From positions 62,001-126,000 of the forward strand of contig BTUU01000018.1 of NCBI GenBank assembly GCA_045863555.1: a DNA stretch of 64,000 nt, given 5' to 3'. The translations under genes and the position numbers were made by a program. Numbering within the stretch: the first letter of the stretch is position 1; every line of letters begins with the position of its first letter. This document shows positions 26,511-37,209 of the stretch, in pieces. The notes beneath the pieces were generated by a model. It had not been told where the DNA came from, did no database searches, and saw nothing but the letters and a program-made list of their open reading frames with translations. Source of the stretch: JACRLV01 sp045863555 (GTDB lineage: Bacteria; Planctomycetota; Phycisphaerae; UBA1845; Fen-1342).

Positions 26511-27517
26511 TCAGCCCCCTCGCGCACTCCGGCGAGATCCTGGGCCATGAGGTCGATGATGCCGAGGCGGACCTGCTCGACGGCGACGCGGATCGCATTG
26601 GCGATGGCCCGCTGGTCGCTGCGGCCGTGGCAGATGATCGCCACCTTGCGCAGGCCGAGCAGCGGCGCTCCGCCGTGCTCGGCGAAGTCGTGCCGCTTCC
26701 AGATGCGCTCGACGACCGGCTCGAACTGCTTGGCGAGTTCGGGGCCGCTCTCCTGGAGGAGTTCGTGGCGGATGGTCTTGAAGAGGCCTTCGGCGAGGCC
26801 TTCGGTCAGCTTCAACGTGACGTTGCCGGTGAATCCGTCGCAGATGAAGACGTTTCCGGCGCCGGCGAAGATGTCGCGCCCTTCGACGTTGCCGATGAAC
26901 GTAAGGGCGGGATCATCGCGCATCAGCGCGAAGGCCTCTTTGACGAGCGTATTGCCCTTGCCGGCTTCTTCGCCGATCGAGACGATGCCGATCTTCGGAT
27001 CGTCGATCTTCAGCACGACCTTGGCGTAAACCGCGGAAAGCCGGGCGTATTCGTACAGGTGGCGCGGCTTGGGGGCGACGTTTGCGCCGACGTCGCAGAT
27101 GATGACCGGTCCGTGAAACGTGGGCATCAGGATCGCGATGCCCGGCCGCGAGACGCCGTCCATCGCGCCGATCTTGAGCTGGCACGCGCCGGCGAACGCG
27201 CCCGTGTTTCCCGCGGAGATCAGCGCGTCGACGAGGTCCTTCGCCCCGTCATTAGCCATCCGCACGATCGACGAGTCGCGCTTCTGGCGCAGGCCGTCGA
27301 CCGGCGAATCGTCCATCCCGATGACCTGCGTGCAGTGCTCGAATCGGATGCGCGAGTCGCTGAATCCGATCGCCCCGCACTCGGCCTCGACCGTTTCCTT
27401 GGGACCGTACAGAACGAGCGTGTCGTCAGGGCCGAGGAATTTCATCCCCCGGGCTGCGCCGCGGATGATCTCGCGCGGCGCATGGTCCCCGCCCATGGCG
27501 TCCAGGGCGATTCGCAT
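26507..27517 (-). CDS. plsX: Phosphate acyltransferase PlsX
   Basis: PlsX converts acyl-ACP and phosphate to acyl-phosphate, the acyl donor for PlsY in phospholipid synthesis. The N-terminal MRIALDAMGGDHAP is diagnostic, and SAGNTGAF, PKPRHLYEYARL, VSIGEEAGKGN and FICDGFTGNV follow in family order. Length is 336 residues, as usual. It begins six bases after the rpmF stop with GGAG upstream and is translationally coupled to fabH, matching the conserved rpmF-plsX-fabH order. Confidence 0.94.
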   Translation of the reverse strand: MRIALDAMGGDHAPREIIRGAARGMKFLGPDDTLVLYGPKETVEAECGAIGFSDSRIRFEHCTQVIGMDDSPVDGLRQKRDSSIVRMANDGAKDLVDALISAGNTGAFAGACQLKIGAMDGVSRPGIAILMPTFHGPVIICDVGANVAPKPRHLYEYARLSAVYAKVVLKIDDPKIGIVSIGEEAGKGNTLVKEAFALMRDDPALTFIGNVEGRDIFAGAGNVFICDGFTGNVTLKLTEGLAEGLFKTIRHELLQESGPELAKQFEPVVERIWKRHDFAEHGGAPLLGLRKVAIICHGRSDQRAIANAIRVAVEQVRLGIIDLMAQDLAGVREGAE

Positions 27518-27522
27518 AGGGT

Positions 27523-27708
27523 CTAGGACTCCTGCGAGCCGAGTTCAATCTTGGTATGCGTGTTCACGTAACCGCAGTTCCCGCAGCTGCAATGCGGCAG
27601 CTTCGCCTGGCCGCACTGGGGGCATGCGATCAGGTGCACGGGCTTGAGTGCATGGTGCGAGCGGCGGGTCCGCTTGCGGTGCTTGGTCTTTTTGTGTACC
27701 GGTAACAT
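27523..27708 (-). CDS. rpmF: 50S ribosomal protein L32
   Basis: A 61-residue basic ribosomal protein. The N-terminal lysine/arginine-rich arm (HKKTKHRKRTRRSHHAL) leads to a zinc-ribbon with CPQC and a second Cys cluster (CSCGNC), so this is a zinc-binding (C+) L32. The ATG at 27708 follows a GGTGGAGAG Shine-Dalgarno. First gene of the fatty-acid operon, as in many bacteria; the usual upstream DUF177 (yceD) partner is missing. Confidence 0.92.
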   Translation of the reverse strand: MLPVHKKTKHRKRTRRSHHALKPVHLIACPQCGQAKLPHCSCGNCGYVNTHTKIELGSQES

Positions 27709-27733
27709 GGTCTCTCCACCCAATCCCGAGGCC

Positions 27734-27764
27734 GGCCGCCGCTCATTCACGCCGGCCGGCGGCC
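27734..27764 (-). other. Hairpin in the rpmF leader
   Basis: GGCCGCCG (27734-27741) and CGGCGGCC (27757-27764) form a perfect 8-bp stem between the predicted transcription start and the rpmF ATG. With this and the promoters on either side, the 309-base gap between rpmF and tRNA-Phe holds regulatory sequence but no gene that I can support. Confidence 0.35.
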
Positions 27765-27806
27765 CGACGGCAGCCGGGGTCATGCTGCGGCAGCCGAGAC
27801 CCGCCA

Positions 27807-27835
27807 ACACTACGGTCGGGGCGGGGGGCTGTCAA
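27807..27835 (-). promoter_or_regulatory. Sigma70-like promoter of the rpmF-plsX-fabHDG operon
   Basis: On the minus strand TTGACA (27835-27830) and TAGTGT (27812-27807) are separated by exactly 17 bases. The -35 is a perfect consensus. Transcription would start near 27800, giving a leader of roughly 90 bases that contains the hairpin at 27734-27764. Confidence 0.6.
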
Positions 27836-27938
27836 GCAATGGTCGCCCGCGGCGCGCCGCGGACTCGTCCTGTACGTTTCATGAACCGTCGTCGCGCCGG
27901 AGTGCGGTTTCACGGTCCTCTTCAACAGTCGCCCGGTC

Positions 27939-27967
27939 TTGACGCCGATGAGTTCTTTGCATAGGTT
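27939..27967 (+). promoter_or_regulatory. Sigma70-like promoter for the tRNA genes
   Basis: TTGACG (27939-27944) and TAGGTT (27962-27967) have 17-base spacing and lie about 50 bases before tRNA-Phe. No other gene needs a promoter here. Confidence 0.5.
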
Positions 27968-28017
27968 GATACGCCCGAGTTCGCATGACGACGCGCGTCG
28001 GCGAGGCCGGGCTGGCC

Positions 28018-28090
28018 GGTCAGGTAGCTCAGCTGGTAGAGCATGGCACTGAAAATGCCAGGGTCACCGGTTCAAGTCCGGTCCTGACCA
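28018..28090 (+). tRNA. tRNA-Phe (GAA)
   Basis: A complete 73-nt cloverleaf: acceptor stem 28018-28024 with 28083-28089, D arm with GCTC/GAGC, anticodon stem TGGCA/TGCCA around loop CTGAAAA with anticodon GAA at 28051-28053, and T stem ACCGG/CCGGT around TTCAAGT. Discriminator is A at 28090. The 3' CCA is not encoded. Confidence 0.95.
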
Positions 28091-28166
28091 CTTGGAGAGG
28101 GTTGGAAGTAGGGACGGGAGAAGCCCAAGGATCGGGGCAGAAGCACCCAGGGAAGGGAAAAAGCAC

Positions 28167-28240
28167 GGGGCCGTAGCTCAATTTGGGAGAGCGCTTCCAT
28201 GGCATGGAAGAGGTCGTGAGTTCGAACCTCATCGGCTCCA
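28167..28240 (+). tRNA. tRNA-Ala (GGC)
   Basis: A complete 74-nt cloverleaf: acceptor stem 28167-28173 with 28233-28239 (one G-U pair), D arm GCTC/GAGC, anticodon stem CTTCC/GGAAG around ATGGCAT with anticodon GGC, and T stem GTGAG/CTCAT. Discriminator A at 28240; CCA is not encoded. It lies 76 bases after tRNA-Phe, probably in the same transcript. Confidence 0.95.
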
Positions 28241-28351
28241 CGTCGATTTCTGAACCAAGGCAAGGCGGTCGGGGTCTTCCCGGCCGCCTTGTCCCTTTCC
28301 CGGACCGCCGGTAAACCACGCGGCGGAGCAGAGCGGGCCGGGGAGCTTGGA

Positions 28352-28882
28352 ATGACGCACATCGCGCTACTGCGAGGCATCAATGTCGGCGGAAAGAACA
28401 AGCTGCCGATGAAGGACCTTGCGGCGCTCTTCACGGATGCGGGCGCGCAGGCGGTGCGGACGTACATCCAGAGCGGAAACGTACTCTTCGATGCACCCGC
28501 GAAGTCCGCGTCCGCCGTCGCGCGCCAGGTCGCCGAGGCAATCCAATCGCGATTCGGGATCAGCGCGCCGATCGTGATCCGATCGGCCGCCGAACTCGCC
28601 GCCACGATCGGCGCGAACCCATTTCTGAAAGCGGGCGCGGCCGAATCATCCCTTCACATCGGTTTCCTCGCCGACATGCCGAATCCAGCGGCCGTGAAGG
28701 GGCTCGATCCGGCCCGCTCGCCGGGGGATTCGTTCGAAATCATCGGCCGCGAGATTTTCCTGCACGTGCCAAACGGCGTCGCGCGCACGAAGCTGACGAA
28801 CGCGTGGTTTGATTCGCGGCTCAGGGCGGTAAGTACCTTCCGCAACTGGAGAACCACTCTTAAGCTCGCTGAACTTGCATGA
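28352..28882 (+). CDS. DUF1697 family protein
   Basis: A 176-residue cytoplasmic protein. The N-terminal pattern IALLRGINVGGKNKLPMKDL, then TYIQSGNVLF, and a later ARTKLTNAWFD, is the DUF1697 (PF08002) signature. Family members are widespread and structurally known, but the biochemical role is not established. ATG 28352 is chosen because the family N-terminus begins there and GGGGAG lies upstream. It stands alone between the tRNA genes and a membrane protein gene. Confidence 0.85.
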   Translation: MTHIALLRGINVGGKNKLPMKDLAALFTDAGAQAVRTYIQSGNVLFDAPAKSASAVARQVAEAIQSRFGISAPIVIRSAAELAATIGANPFLKAGAAESSLHIGFLADMPNPAAVKGLDPARSPGDSFEIIGREIFLHVPNGVARTKLTNAWFDSRLRAVSTFRNWRTTLKLAELA

Positions 28883-28981
28883 CCGATACGGTGTGGGACG
28901 ACAGGTACATCGATCGATGTCCAGTTCCCTCATCGGGCCGAAAGCGAGCGTGCGGCCCGATGGTCCATCGGGTTCGCCGTG

Positions 28982-28987
28982 TATGAT
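28982..28987 (+). promoter_or_regulatory. -10-like element immediately upstream of a leaderless start
   Basis: TATGAT begins 14 bases before the ATG at 28996, and no Shine-Dalgarno lies between them. Predicted transcription would start at or beside the ATG. Confidence 0.4.
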
Positions 28988-28995
28988 CCCTTCTG

Positions 28996-29715
28996 ATGGG
29001 CACCCGCCAGAAGAGTACGCGCTTCGAGTTCATCGGCTATGCGTCATCGGCCGCACTCATAGTCCTCGCACTTGTAAGTTGGTTACGAGTTCTCAATCTC
29101 GAAATTCACCTGAAGGAAAGCTACGAATTCGGCATGGGCGGCGGGTGCGTCTATTTCGCCAGGCTCGATCCATTCTTCATTCGGCCGCCGCGTCCGACTG
29201 GTTGGGGAATCCGCGTAGGCGAAGACCACTGGGAATACCAGCCGTGGAACGCGCGTTTTTTCTTTTCGATACCGACCAGCGTCCTCTTTTGCTTGACGTT
29301 TGGTCCGGCATTCGCATTTTCGTATCGTCGTCGAGTATTGGCAGCCCAGACGCTACGCAAATCCGAGCGAATGCAGAGTCGGATCGCAAGGGCAACAGCG
29401 CTGTTTCCGTTCGCGCTCGTGCCCTCGTTCGTCATCGCGGCCGGCGTTGTTACGGTTTTCGCGGGCCGCAGTTGGCCGCAGTCGGACATAGCCATCGTGG
29501 CGTTTGCAACCGTCGCCGGCATCATGACGTTCCTCATGCTCCGCTTTGCCGACATGAAGCTGATGCCGATTGAGAACGACTGCGGTCACTGTGCAAGCTG
29601 CGGTTACGACCTCACAGGAAACGAATCCGGCCGGTGCCCCGAATGTGGCTCGACGACCCCGTCGCAGCGCGCCTCACCCCCACCGAACCGAGCAGAATCC
29701 CCCCAAATCCGCTAA
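28996..29715 (+). CDS. Membrane protein with C-terminal CGYDLTG zinc ribbon
   Basis: A 239-residue protein with four hydrophobic segments (about 14-34, 87-108, 135-157, 162-182) and a C-terminal zinc-ribbon of two Cys pairs, CASCGYDLTGN...CPECGS (about residues 198-218). This ribbon recurs in many otherwise unrelated membrane proteins of Phycisphaerae; its function is unknown. The N-terminal periplasmic part between the first two helices is aromatic-rich (WGIRVGEDHWEYQPWN). Base composition is less GC-rich than its neighbours. No operon partner. Confidence 0.7.
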   Translation: MGTRQKSTRFEFIGYASSAALIVLALVSWLRVLNLEIHLKESYEFGMGGGCVYFARLDPFFIRPPRPTGWGIRVGEDHWEYQPWNARFFFSIPTSVLFCLTFGPAFAFSYRRRVLAAQTLRKSERMQSRIARATALFPFALVPSFVIAAGVVTVFAGRSWPQSDIAIVAFATVAGIMTFLMLRFADMKLMPIENDCGHCASCGYDLTGNESGRCPECGSTTPSQRASPPPNRAESPQIR

Positions 29716-29808
29716 ACTACGCCATTGCCGAAGCGGCGCTGGTTTCACGCGCCGCAAGGCTCCAATACTGATCAATATGATCGCGTTTTCCCAAGGAACG
29801 GGACACGA

Positions 29809-32511
<2,703 letters not shown>

Positions 32512-32784
32512 ATCTCCCCACATGAGTGATCCGCAGTTCGGCTGTTGATCACGGGCGGCCGCGGATCGATCGCTTGCGTTCTCGGGCGCCTGCTGGTCAC
32601 GGTTAGCCGAGCCCGTTCGGGCGTCGGCCAGGGCGGCCGTTCCAATCTCCGCCTCCTTTTCTATCCTCCCGTTGCGATCCCCGTGATATGCTTGGGGTGA
32701 ATGCTCTGCGATATTCCATCGCACGGCCTCCCGACTCCGAATGACGATCAGCCGTTTCGTTTCACACGACCAGAGGAGACTCCG

Positions 32785-33756
32785 ATGGCCACGAACGATC
32801 CCGCGCTTCTCGATCGCATCATGAGTTTCGACATCGACGGCGGACCCGCGACGCTTGGCTTCGACCGGCGGCTGGCCCGCGAGTGCAACTGGCCGCTCAA
32901 CTATGCCCGGCGGGTGATCGGCGAATACCGGCGGTTTCTGTACCTCGCCATGACCGCGGGCCATCCTGTCACGCCGTCGGACGAAGTCGACCAGGCCTGG
33001 CACCTGCACCTCGTCTACACCCGCAGCTACTGGGAGCGCCTGTGCCGCGACGTACTCCCGCGGCCGCTGCACCACGAGCCGACGCGCGGCGGACGAAGCG
33101 AAAGCGCGAAGTTCGACGACTGGTATGCTCGCACGCTCGAATCGTACGCGGCCGCGTTTGGAGCTGCCCCGCCGGCCGACATCTGGCCGGCCGCGCAGCA
33201 GCGCTTCGACTCCGGGCGACGGTTCGAGCGCGTGCGCAAGGCGGATTGCTGGATCGTCCGCAAGCCGCGCCTGCGGTCGGTTCTACCTGCGGCGGCGCTC
33301 ATCCTGCTGTCGCCGCTGGCGGTCGGGCTCCTGGCGGCCGGCGAGGGCGGCGTGGCCTGCGGGCTGTTTGCGCTGGCCGCGGCGGTGATTCTCTTCGTCG
33401 GCCTGTTCGCCCGGAGCGTCAGCGCGGCCGGACCGGCCGGTCGGAAGGACGGGCGGGACGGAGGATCCAGTTGCGGGGCCGCGTGCGGGACGGGCAGCGG
33501 CGGGCGATCTCACGGCGGACTTTGGGGAGCGGGTACGACCGCATCACAAGGCCCCGCGGATGTGTCACCGGACCCGGGCGGCCCGCATCGGACGCCCGCG
33601 CCCGGCCGGCTTGACGTGCATGATGTTGAGGGCGGCGAATCGAGCGAGGCCGGCGCGGGGGATGCGGGAGGCGGCGACGGTGTGGCAGGCGACGGGGGAG
33701 CCGGCGACGGCGGCAGCGGTTGCGGGTCGGGGTGCGGGGGCGGATGCGGGGGATGA
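32785..33756 (+). CDS. Glycine-rich domain protein with Gly/Cys tail
   Basis: A 323-residue protein. Residues about 1-140 resemble the glycine-rich domain-containing (GRDP/DUF1399-like) family: FDRRLARECNWPLNYARRVIGEYRRFLYLA, then DEVDQAWHLHLVYTRSYWERLC. Two hydrophobic segments follow at about 170-215. The C-terminus is low complexity and Gly-rich, ending GCGSGCGGGCGG. TIGR04222-type membrane proteins have similar Gly/Cys tails. Function unknown; the tail could bind metal or be surface exposed (speculation). ATG 32785 follows GAGGAG. The 273 bases between gyrA and this gene show no other gene. Confidence 0.7.
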   Translation: MATNDPALLDRIMSFDIDGGPATLGFDRRLARECNWPLNYARRVIGEYRRFLYLAMTAGHPVTPSDEVDQAWHLHLVYTRSYWERLCRDVLPRPLHHEPTRGGRSESAKFDDWYARTLESYAAAFGAAPPADIWPAAQQRFDSGRRFERVRKADCWIVRKPRLRSVLPAAALILLSPLAVGLLAAGEGGVACGLFALAAAVILFVGLFARSVSAAGPAGRKDGRDGGSSCGAACGTGSGGRSHGGLWGAGTTASQGPADVSPDPGGPHRTPAPGRLDVHDVEGGESSEAGAGDAGGGDGVAGDGGAGDGGSGCGSGCGGGCGG

Positions 33757-33820
33757 GTGGCTGTTGCGTGGAATTGGGGAGTCGCGGACGTCGTCGTTGT
33801 AACGCACTCGAATAACGGGA

Positions 33821-33850
33821 CATGCTGACGCGGAGTACCGCGAAAGCATG
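33821..33850 (-). terminator. Hairpin between convergent genes
   Basis: CATGCT (33821-33826) pairs with AGCATG (33845-33850) and CGCGG (33829-33833) with CCGCG (33838-33842), separated by a GA/AA internal mismatch and closed by an AGTA loop. It lies 26 bases past the minus-strand HNH frame and 65 past the plus-strand gene. No T run, so termination is only likely. Confidence 0.4.
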
Positions 33851-33875
33851 CCACCGAGCGCGTGTATTGCGCGAC

Positions 33876-34280
33876 TCAGAACGCGCTCTGTTCGATGAGT
33901 TCAAGCCGAAGACGGACCAGCCGGTGTGCGTTCATATTCAGGAGGCGCGCCGTAGCTCGACCGGTCGGCGTTACGCCTACGACGATCCCGCGCTCGATGG
34001 TGAAGTGGGCATCCCACTTGTCTCTTCGCGGGTTGAACAAGGCGGCGAGTTCCCTCGAATCCGGATCGATGCTCACCAGATTCGGACCTTTGTGATAGTT
34101 GCATTCGCTGCAGGCCCAGGCCAGCGAGTCTGGGGAATCTGACCATTCATCGAGATGCTGACGGGCGATGATGTGATCGACGTGAAACACGAGGTACGGA
34201 AGACCGCGCTCGGGGAAGCGGCAGTATTCGCAGCGCCGCCCGGCTCACTCCCGGACAACCTCGCGAGTCCTCGGGTCCAC
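33876..34280 (-). pseudogene. HNH endonuclease interrupted by one in-frame stop
   Basis: Reading the minus strand from GTG 34280 gives VDPRTREVVRE, then TGA (34247-34245), then AGRRCEYCR and an intact HNH domain to the stop at 33876. The domain has CEYC and CSEC zinc Cys pairs, HVDHI (the first catalytic His), and NYHKGPN. Family members normally read through as RERA..RCEYC, so TGA has most simply replaced CGA (Arg). Everything else is intact at about 134 codons, so the break is recent, a sequencing error, or re-initiation occurs (for example at GTG 34190, which would lose CEYC). It directly follows a small partner gene. Confidence 0.7.
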
Positions 34281-34283
34281 GCA

Positions 34284-34538
34284 TCAGCCGTCGAGTTGGT
34301 AGTTCTGACGCGCTTTGGCTTGTAGCAGGCTGATGATCTCGGCATCATCGAGGTAGGCTCGATACTCCGCGTCCTCTTCCGGCGCCAGCTCGCCGCGGTT
34401 AGCCTTCCTGCCCAGATCTTCAATCCGGTCGCGGAGCTCTTCGTCGACCGTCCAGTGAATAAGCCGCTCCGCGCTGGCGCGCGGAAGCCAGCCGGAATCT
34501 GGATTCAGAAACTGGTCCAAAGCGCTCAGAGAAGCCAT
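34284..34538 (-). CDS. Small protein partnered with HNH endonuclease
   Basis: An 84-residue acidic, helical protein (MASLSALDQFLNPDSGWL ... DRIEDLGRKANRGELAPEEDAEYRAYLDDAEIISLLQAKAR). Proteins of this type are commonly encoded immediately upstream of HNH endonucleases of the kind that follows here. Their role is not known; an antitoxin-like or accessory role is possible. The stop lies three bases before the presumed GTG of the HNH gene. No Shine-Dalgarno is seen, but a -10-like TAGAAT ends six bases before the ATG, suggesting a leaderless mRNA. Confidence 0.65.
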   Translation of the reverse strand: MASLSALDQFLNPDSGWLPRASAERLIHWTVDEELRDRIEDLGRKANRGELAPEEDAEYRAYLDDAEIISLLQAKARQNYQLDG

Positions 34539-34544
34539 GCCTGC

Positions 34545-34550
34545 ATTCTA
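34545..34550 (-). promoter_or_regulatory. -10-like element upstream of the HNH-partner gene
   Basis: On the minus strand TAGAAT is followed by GCAGGC and the ATG at 34538. Transcription would begin at the start codon itself. Confidence 0.4.
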
Positions 34551-34837
34551 GCGCGACGTGCGGTCGTTATCCACCTGATCTTGCGTGACGCGATGAGCCG
34601 CGCGGATGAGCCTCGCGACGACCGGGCTTCCGAAAGTCAATCGGATGAGGATACTGACATCAAAGGCCGCGCGCACGCAACACCTCGCGGCGTGCCTCGT
34701 GAACCAGCCGCTGGCCCCTGAACGAACGAACGAGCCAGCCGATAACCGGTGCACGGCGGCTATGCCCGCGGCCATTCCCAATACACGAACCAGGAGTTCC
34801 CGGCTCTGCGAGCAGAGCGCTCCGCCCATGAACCGCG
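34551..34837. other. Spacer without a recognisable gene
   Basis: About 290 bases between the three-permease operon and the HNH pair. Open frames exist on both strands but none has a family motif or a plausible start. A minus-strand stretch reading FDVSILIRLTFGSP (about 34600-34660) faintly recalls the beginning of a PIN domain, but the rest of the domain is missing. Confidence 0.3.
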
Positions 34838-36022
34838 TTATCCCAGATTCCGCAGCGCATGCACGACCTTCAGCCGCACGGCCAGCAGCGCCGGCCACAG
34901 CCCCGCGACAAGCCCAACGCCCAGCGCGATCAAAAAGCCGGTGCGGCAGACCTCGAATGGAATGTCGAGGTACTGCACGAGCGGGATCGTCACCTCGCGC
35001 AGCGGCGTGTGCGTGAATGCGTACCACGGCACGGCCACGCCGACCAGGCCACCGACGGCGCAGAGGATCACGGACTCGGCGACGACGAAGCCGCACACCG
35101 TCGCGCCGCTGAAGCCCATCGCCTTCATCGCCGCGTACTCGCCGATCCGGTCGCGGAAATTCATGCTCATCGTGTTCGCGGCGGCCATGATCGCGACGAA
35201 CACCGTGACGATGGCGAGGATCGTGACGTTCGTCGGCAGGTCGAACTGCTGCGAGATGAACTGGTTCATGAACGTCTTCTCATCCTGCGTCAGCGTCTCA
35301 TCGGAGCTGCCGGCGAAGGCCTGATCGATCGCGAGCGTGAAATAGTCGAGGTCGGCCTTGGTCGCACACTTCACGAAGTAGAAGCTGATCCAGCCCTGCT
35401 GAACGCCCGTGCCCTCGATGAGCTCCTCGTAATAATCGCGGCGGAAGAAATTCGTGATCTTGTCGGCCGCGTTGTCGCCGATCGCGATGACGTGGAACTC
35501 GAACTCGCCGTACGGCGGCACCGACGGCTTGATCGTGATCCGGTCGCCGACCTTCCAGCCGAACTGCTGGGCCGTGGCCGCACCCGCGACGAACGCCGCC
35601 CGGTCCGTCTGCCAGCGCCGCGCCGCTTCCTCGTCGAAGGCGTAGTCAGGGAACGTTGCGATGAACGTGTCCATGTCCGCGCCGATCGTCGAGAGCGGCC
35701 GGCTGTCGTTCGGCACCTTGCCGCCGATCCAGTGGAGACCACAAACGCTCGTGATGCGCGTCCGGTCGGGATCGAGCGCTTCGATCTTCCGCCGATGGCC
35801 CTCCGGCAGCGGGTTGACGATCGACGTTCGGTTCGTGACGGCGAGCCGCAGCAGCGTCGCCGAGTTGTCGAGAAACCGCTCGATCCCCGCGACCACGGCG
35901 ATCGACAGCACGAGGATCATGATCGGCAGGCCGATCGCCAGACAGGTCAGGGCCGCCCGCAGCGGGTTGCGGGTCAGGTTGCGAATCAGGTACGCCAGCC
36001 GCAGATCCACGCCCGGCCTCAC
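34838..36022 (-). CDS. FtsX-type ABC permease, third in operon (paralogue of 37210-38382)
   Basis: A 394-residue permease with one N-terminal helix (about 25-45), a ~200-residue periplasmic domain and three C-terminal helices with an FtsX-like core (AANTMSMNFRDRIGEYAAMKAMGFS). The periplasmic domain begins with LPEGHRRKIEALDPDR and VCGLHWIGGKVP, shared with the first permease of the operon, so the two are paralogues. GTG 36022 forms a GTGA overlap with the preceding permease stop; GTG 36010 is an alternative. It ends with AVRLKVVHALRNLG, the usual cytoplasmic end of such permeases. Confidence 0.82.
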   Translation of the reverse strand: MRPGVDLRLAYLIRNLTRNPLRAALTCLAIGLPIMILVLSIAVVAGIERFLDNSATLLRLAVTNRTSIVNPLPEGHRRKIEALDPDRTRITSVCGLHWIGGKVPNDSRPLSTIGADMDTFIATFPDYAFDEEAARRWQTDRAAFVAGAATAQQFGWKVGDRITIKPSVPPYGEFEFHVIAIGDNAADKITNFFRRDYYEELIEGTGVQQGWISFYFVKCATKADLDYFTLAIDQAFAGSSDETLTQDEKTFMNQFISQQFDLPTNVTILAIVTVFVAIMAAANTMSMNFRDRIGEYAAMKAMGFSGATVCGFVVAESVILCAVGGLVGVAVPWYAFTHTPLREVTIPLVQYLDIPFEVCRTGFLIALGVGLVAGLWPALLAVRLKVVHALRNLG

Positions 36023-37197
36023 GCTTCCCGCAGCGCGGCGAGCACTTCCAGGCGCGACGCCCGAACCGCCGGGAAGAGTGCGCCGATGATGCCGATGCCG
36101 ACGACCAGTGACATCGCGACGGCGATAATCCACGGCGTGAGCCGGATCTCGAACGCGAGCGCCGTGAACGTGGACGCGCCGAACATGTCCTTGGTATTCC
36201 CCGCAAGCGCCAGCCACGCGGAGCAGCCCAGGCAGCCGAGCACGCCGCCGATCAGCGAGAGCATGATCGACTCCAGCACGAAGCCGGTCAGAATCGCCCG
36301 GCCGCCGAAACCGATCGTCCGCAGCATCGCGATCTCGCGCGCCCGCCCCGCGACCATCGAGTAGAGCGTATTCGCGATCGCGAACACGGCCGCGATGCTG
36401 ATGACACCGACCAGCGCCGACGCGGTCGCCTTGTAGGCGTCGAAGAATTTCGACTGGCGCTTCCAGTACGCTGCCTCAGATTCCGCGAGAAGCTGGATCG
36501 GCGGCGCGCCGATCTGCTCGACGAGCGGCCCGACGCTCGCGGCATCGGCGACACGAATCGCCGCGGAGGAATAAAACCCTTCGCGCCCGTAGGCGTTCTG
36601 AATCGACGGCAGGTAGCCCCAGATCTCGCTTTCGAGCGGGCCGCCATCGGCCGAAAAGAACCCCACGACGCGATATTCGCGATTATTGCTCGTCCCCAGG
36701 CGAACTTTGGCGCCGATCTCGAGACCGACGTACTGCTCGGCCGCCCGTTTGCCGACGATGACTTCGGGTTCGGTCGTCGAGAACCGCTGGCCCAGCGGCT
36801 TGATGTTGCGGTGAACCTCGAATGCAAGATCCGTCACGCCCCGCACGGCCACGTTCGCCCGCCCCTTGCCTGTCTTGCGAGGAACCGAGATCTGGACCAT
36901 CACTTCCGGGCTCACGAGCGCCCGGCCGTCGGTGCCGACGGCCGCCCCGCGGATCTGCGTGAGCCGGTTGAATTCCTCGGTCTGGATGGCGCTGTTCGTC
37001 TCCGATTCAGAACCCTGGCGGATGACGAGCACCTTCAGTGGATCGCTGGCCATCGCCATGGAATCGGAAAGGGCGGTGGCGAAACCGAGAATCCACGTGA
37101 GCGCGCCGACGACGGCCGCCACGACCAGCACGGTCAGGAGCGTGCTCGTCTTTCGCACGAACAGGTTTCGCCAGTGATAACCAATCGGCAGCGCCAT
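36019..37197 (-). CDS. FtsX-type ABC permease, second in operon
   Basis: A 392-residue permease with the same four-helix plan but a different periplasmic domain (residues about 50-260), including SPEVMVQISVPRKTGKG and VGKRAAEQYVGLEIGAKVRLG as in MacB/DevC-type permeases. The FtsX core is NTLYSMVAGRAREIAMLRTIGFGG and the end is PAVRASRLEVLAALREA. GAGG precedes the ATG. It lies 12 bases after the first permease and overlaps the third. A three-permease set implies alternative or heteromeric complexes. Confidence 0.82.
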   Translation of the reverse strand: MALPIGYHWRNLFVRKTSTLLTVLVVAAVVGALTWILGFATALSDSMAMASDPLKVLVIRQGSESETNSAIQTEEFNRLTQIRGAAVGTDGRALVSPEVMVQISVPRKTGKGRANVAVRGVTDLAFEVHRNIKPLGQRFSTTEPEVIVGKRAAEQYVGLEIGAKVRLGTSNNREYRVVGFFSADGGPLESEIWGYLPSIQNAYGREGFYSSAAIRVADAASVGPLVEQIGAPPIQLLAESEAAYWKRQSKFFDAYKATASALVGVISIAAVFAIANTLYSMVAGRAREIAMLRTIGFGGRAILTGFVLESIMLSLIGGVLGCLGCSAWLALAGNTKDMFGASTFTALAFEIRLTPWIIAVAMSLVVGIGIIGALFPAVRASRLEVLAALREA

Positions 37198-37209
37198 GCG
37201 AACCTCAAC

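Noticed and set aside
34245..34247. TGA in the HNH gene read as selenocysteine
   Set aside because: Family members have Arg or similar here, not Cys, and no SECIS-like element was noticed.
34600..34660. Short minus-strand stretch recalling the start of a PIN domain
   Set aside because: No further acidic active-site residues follow and the domain is not complete.
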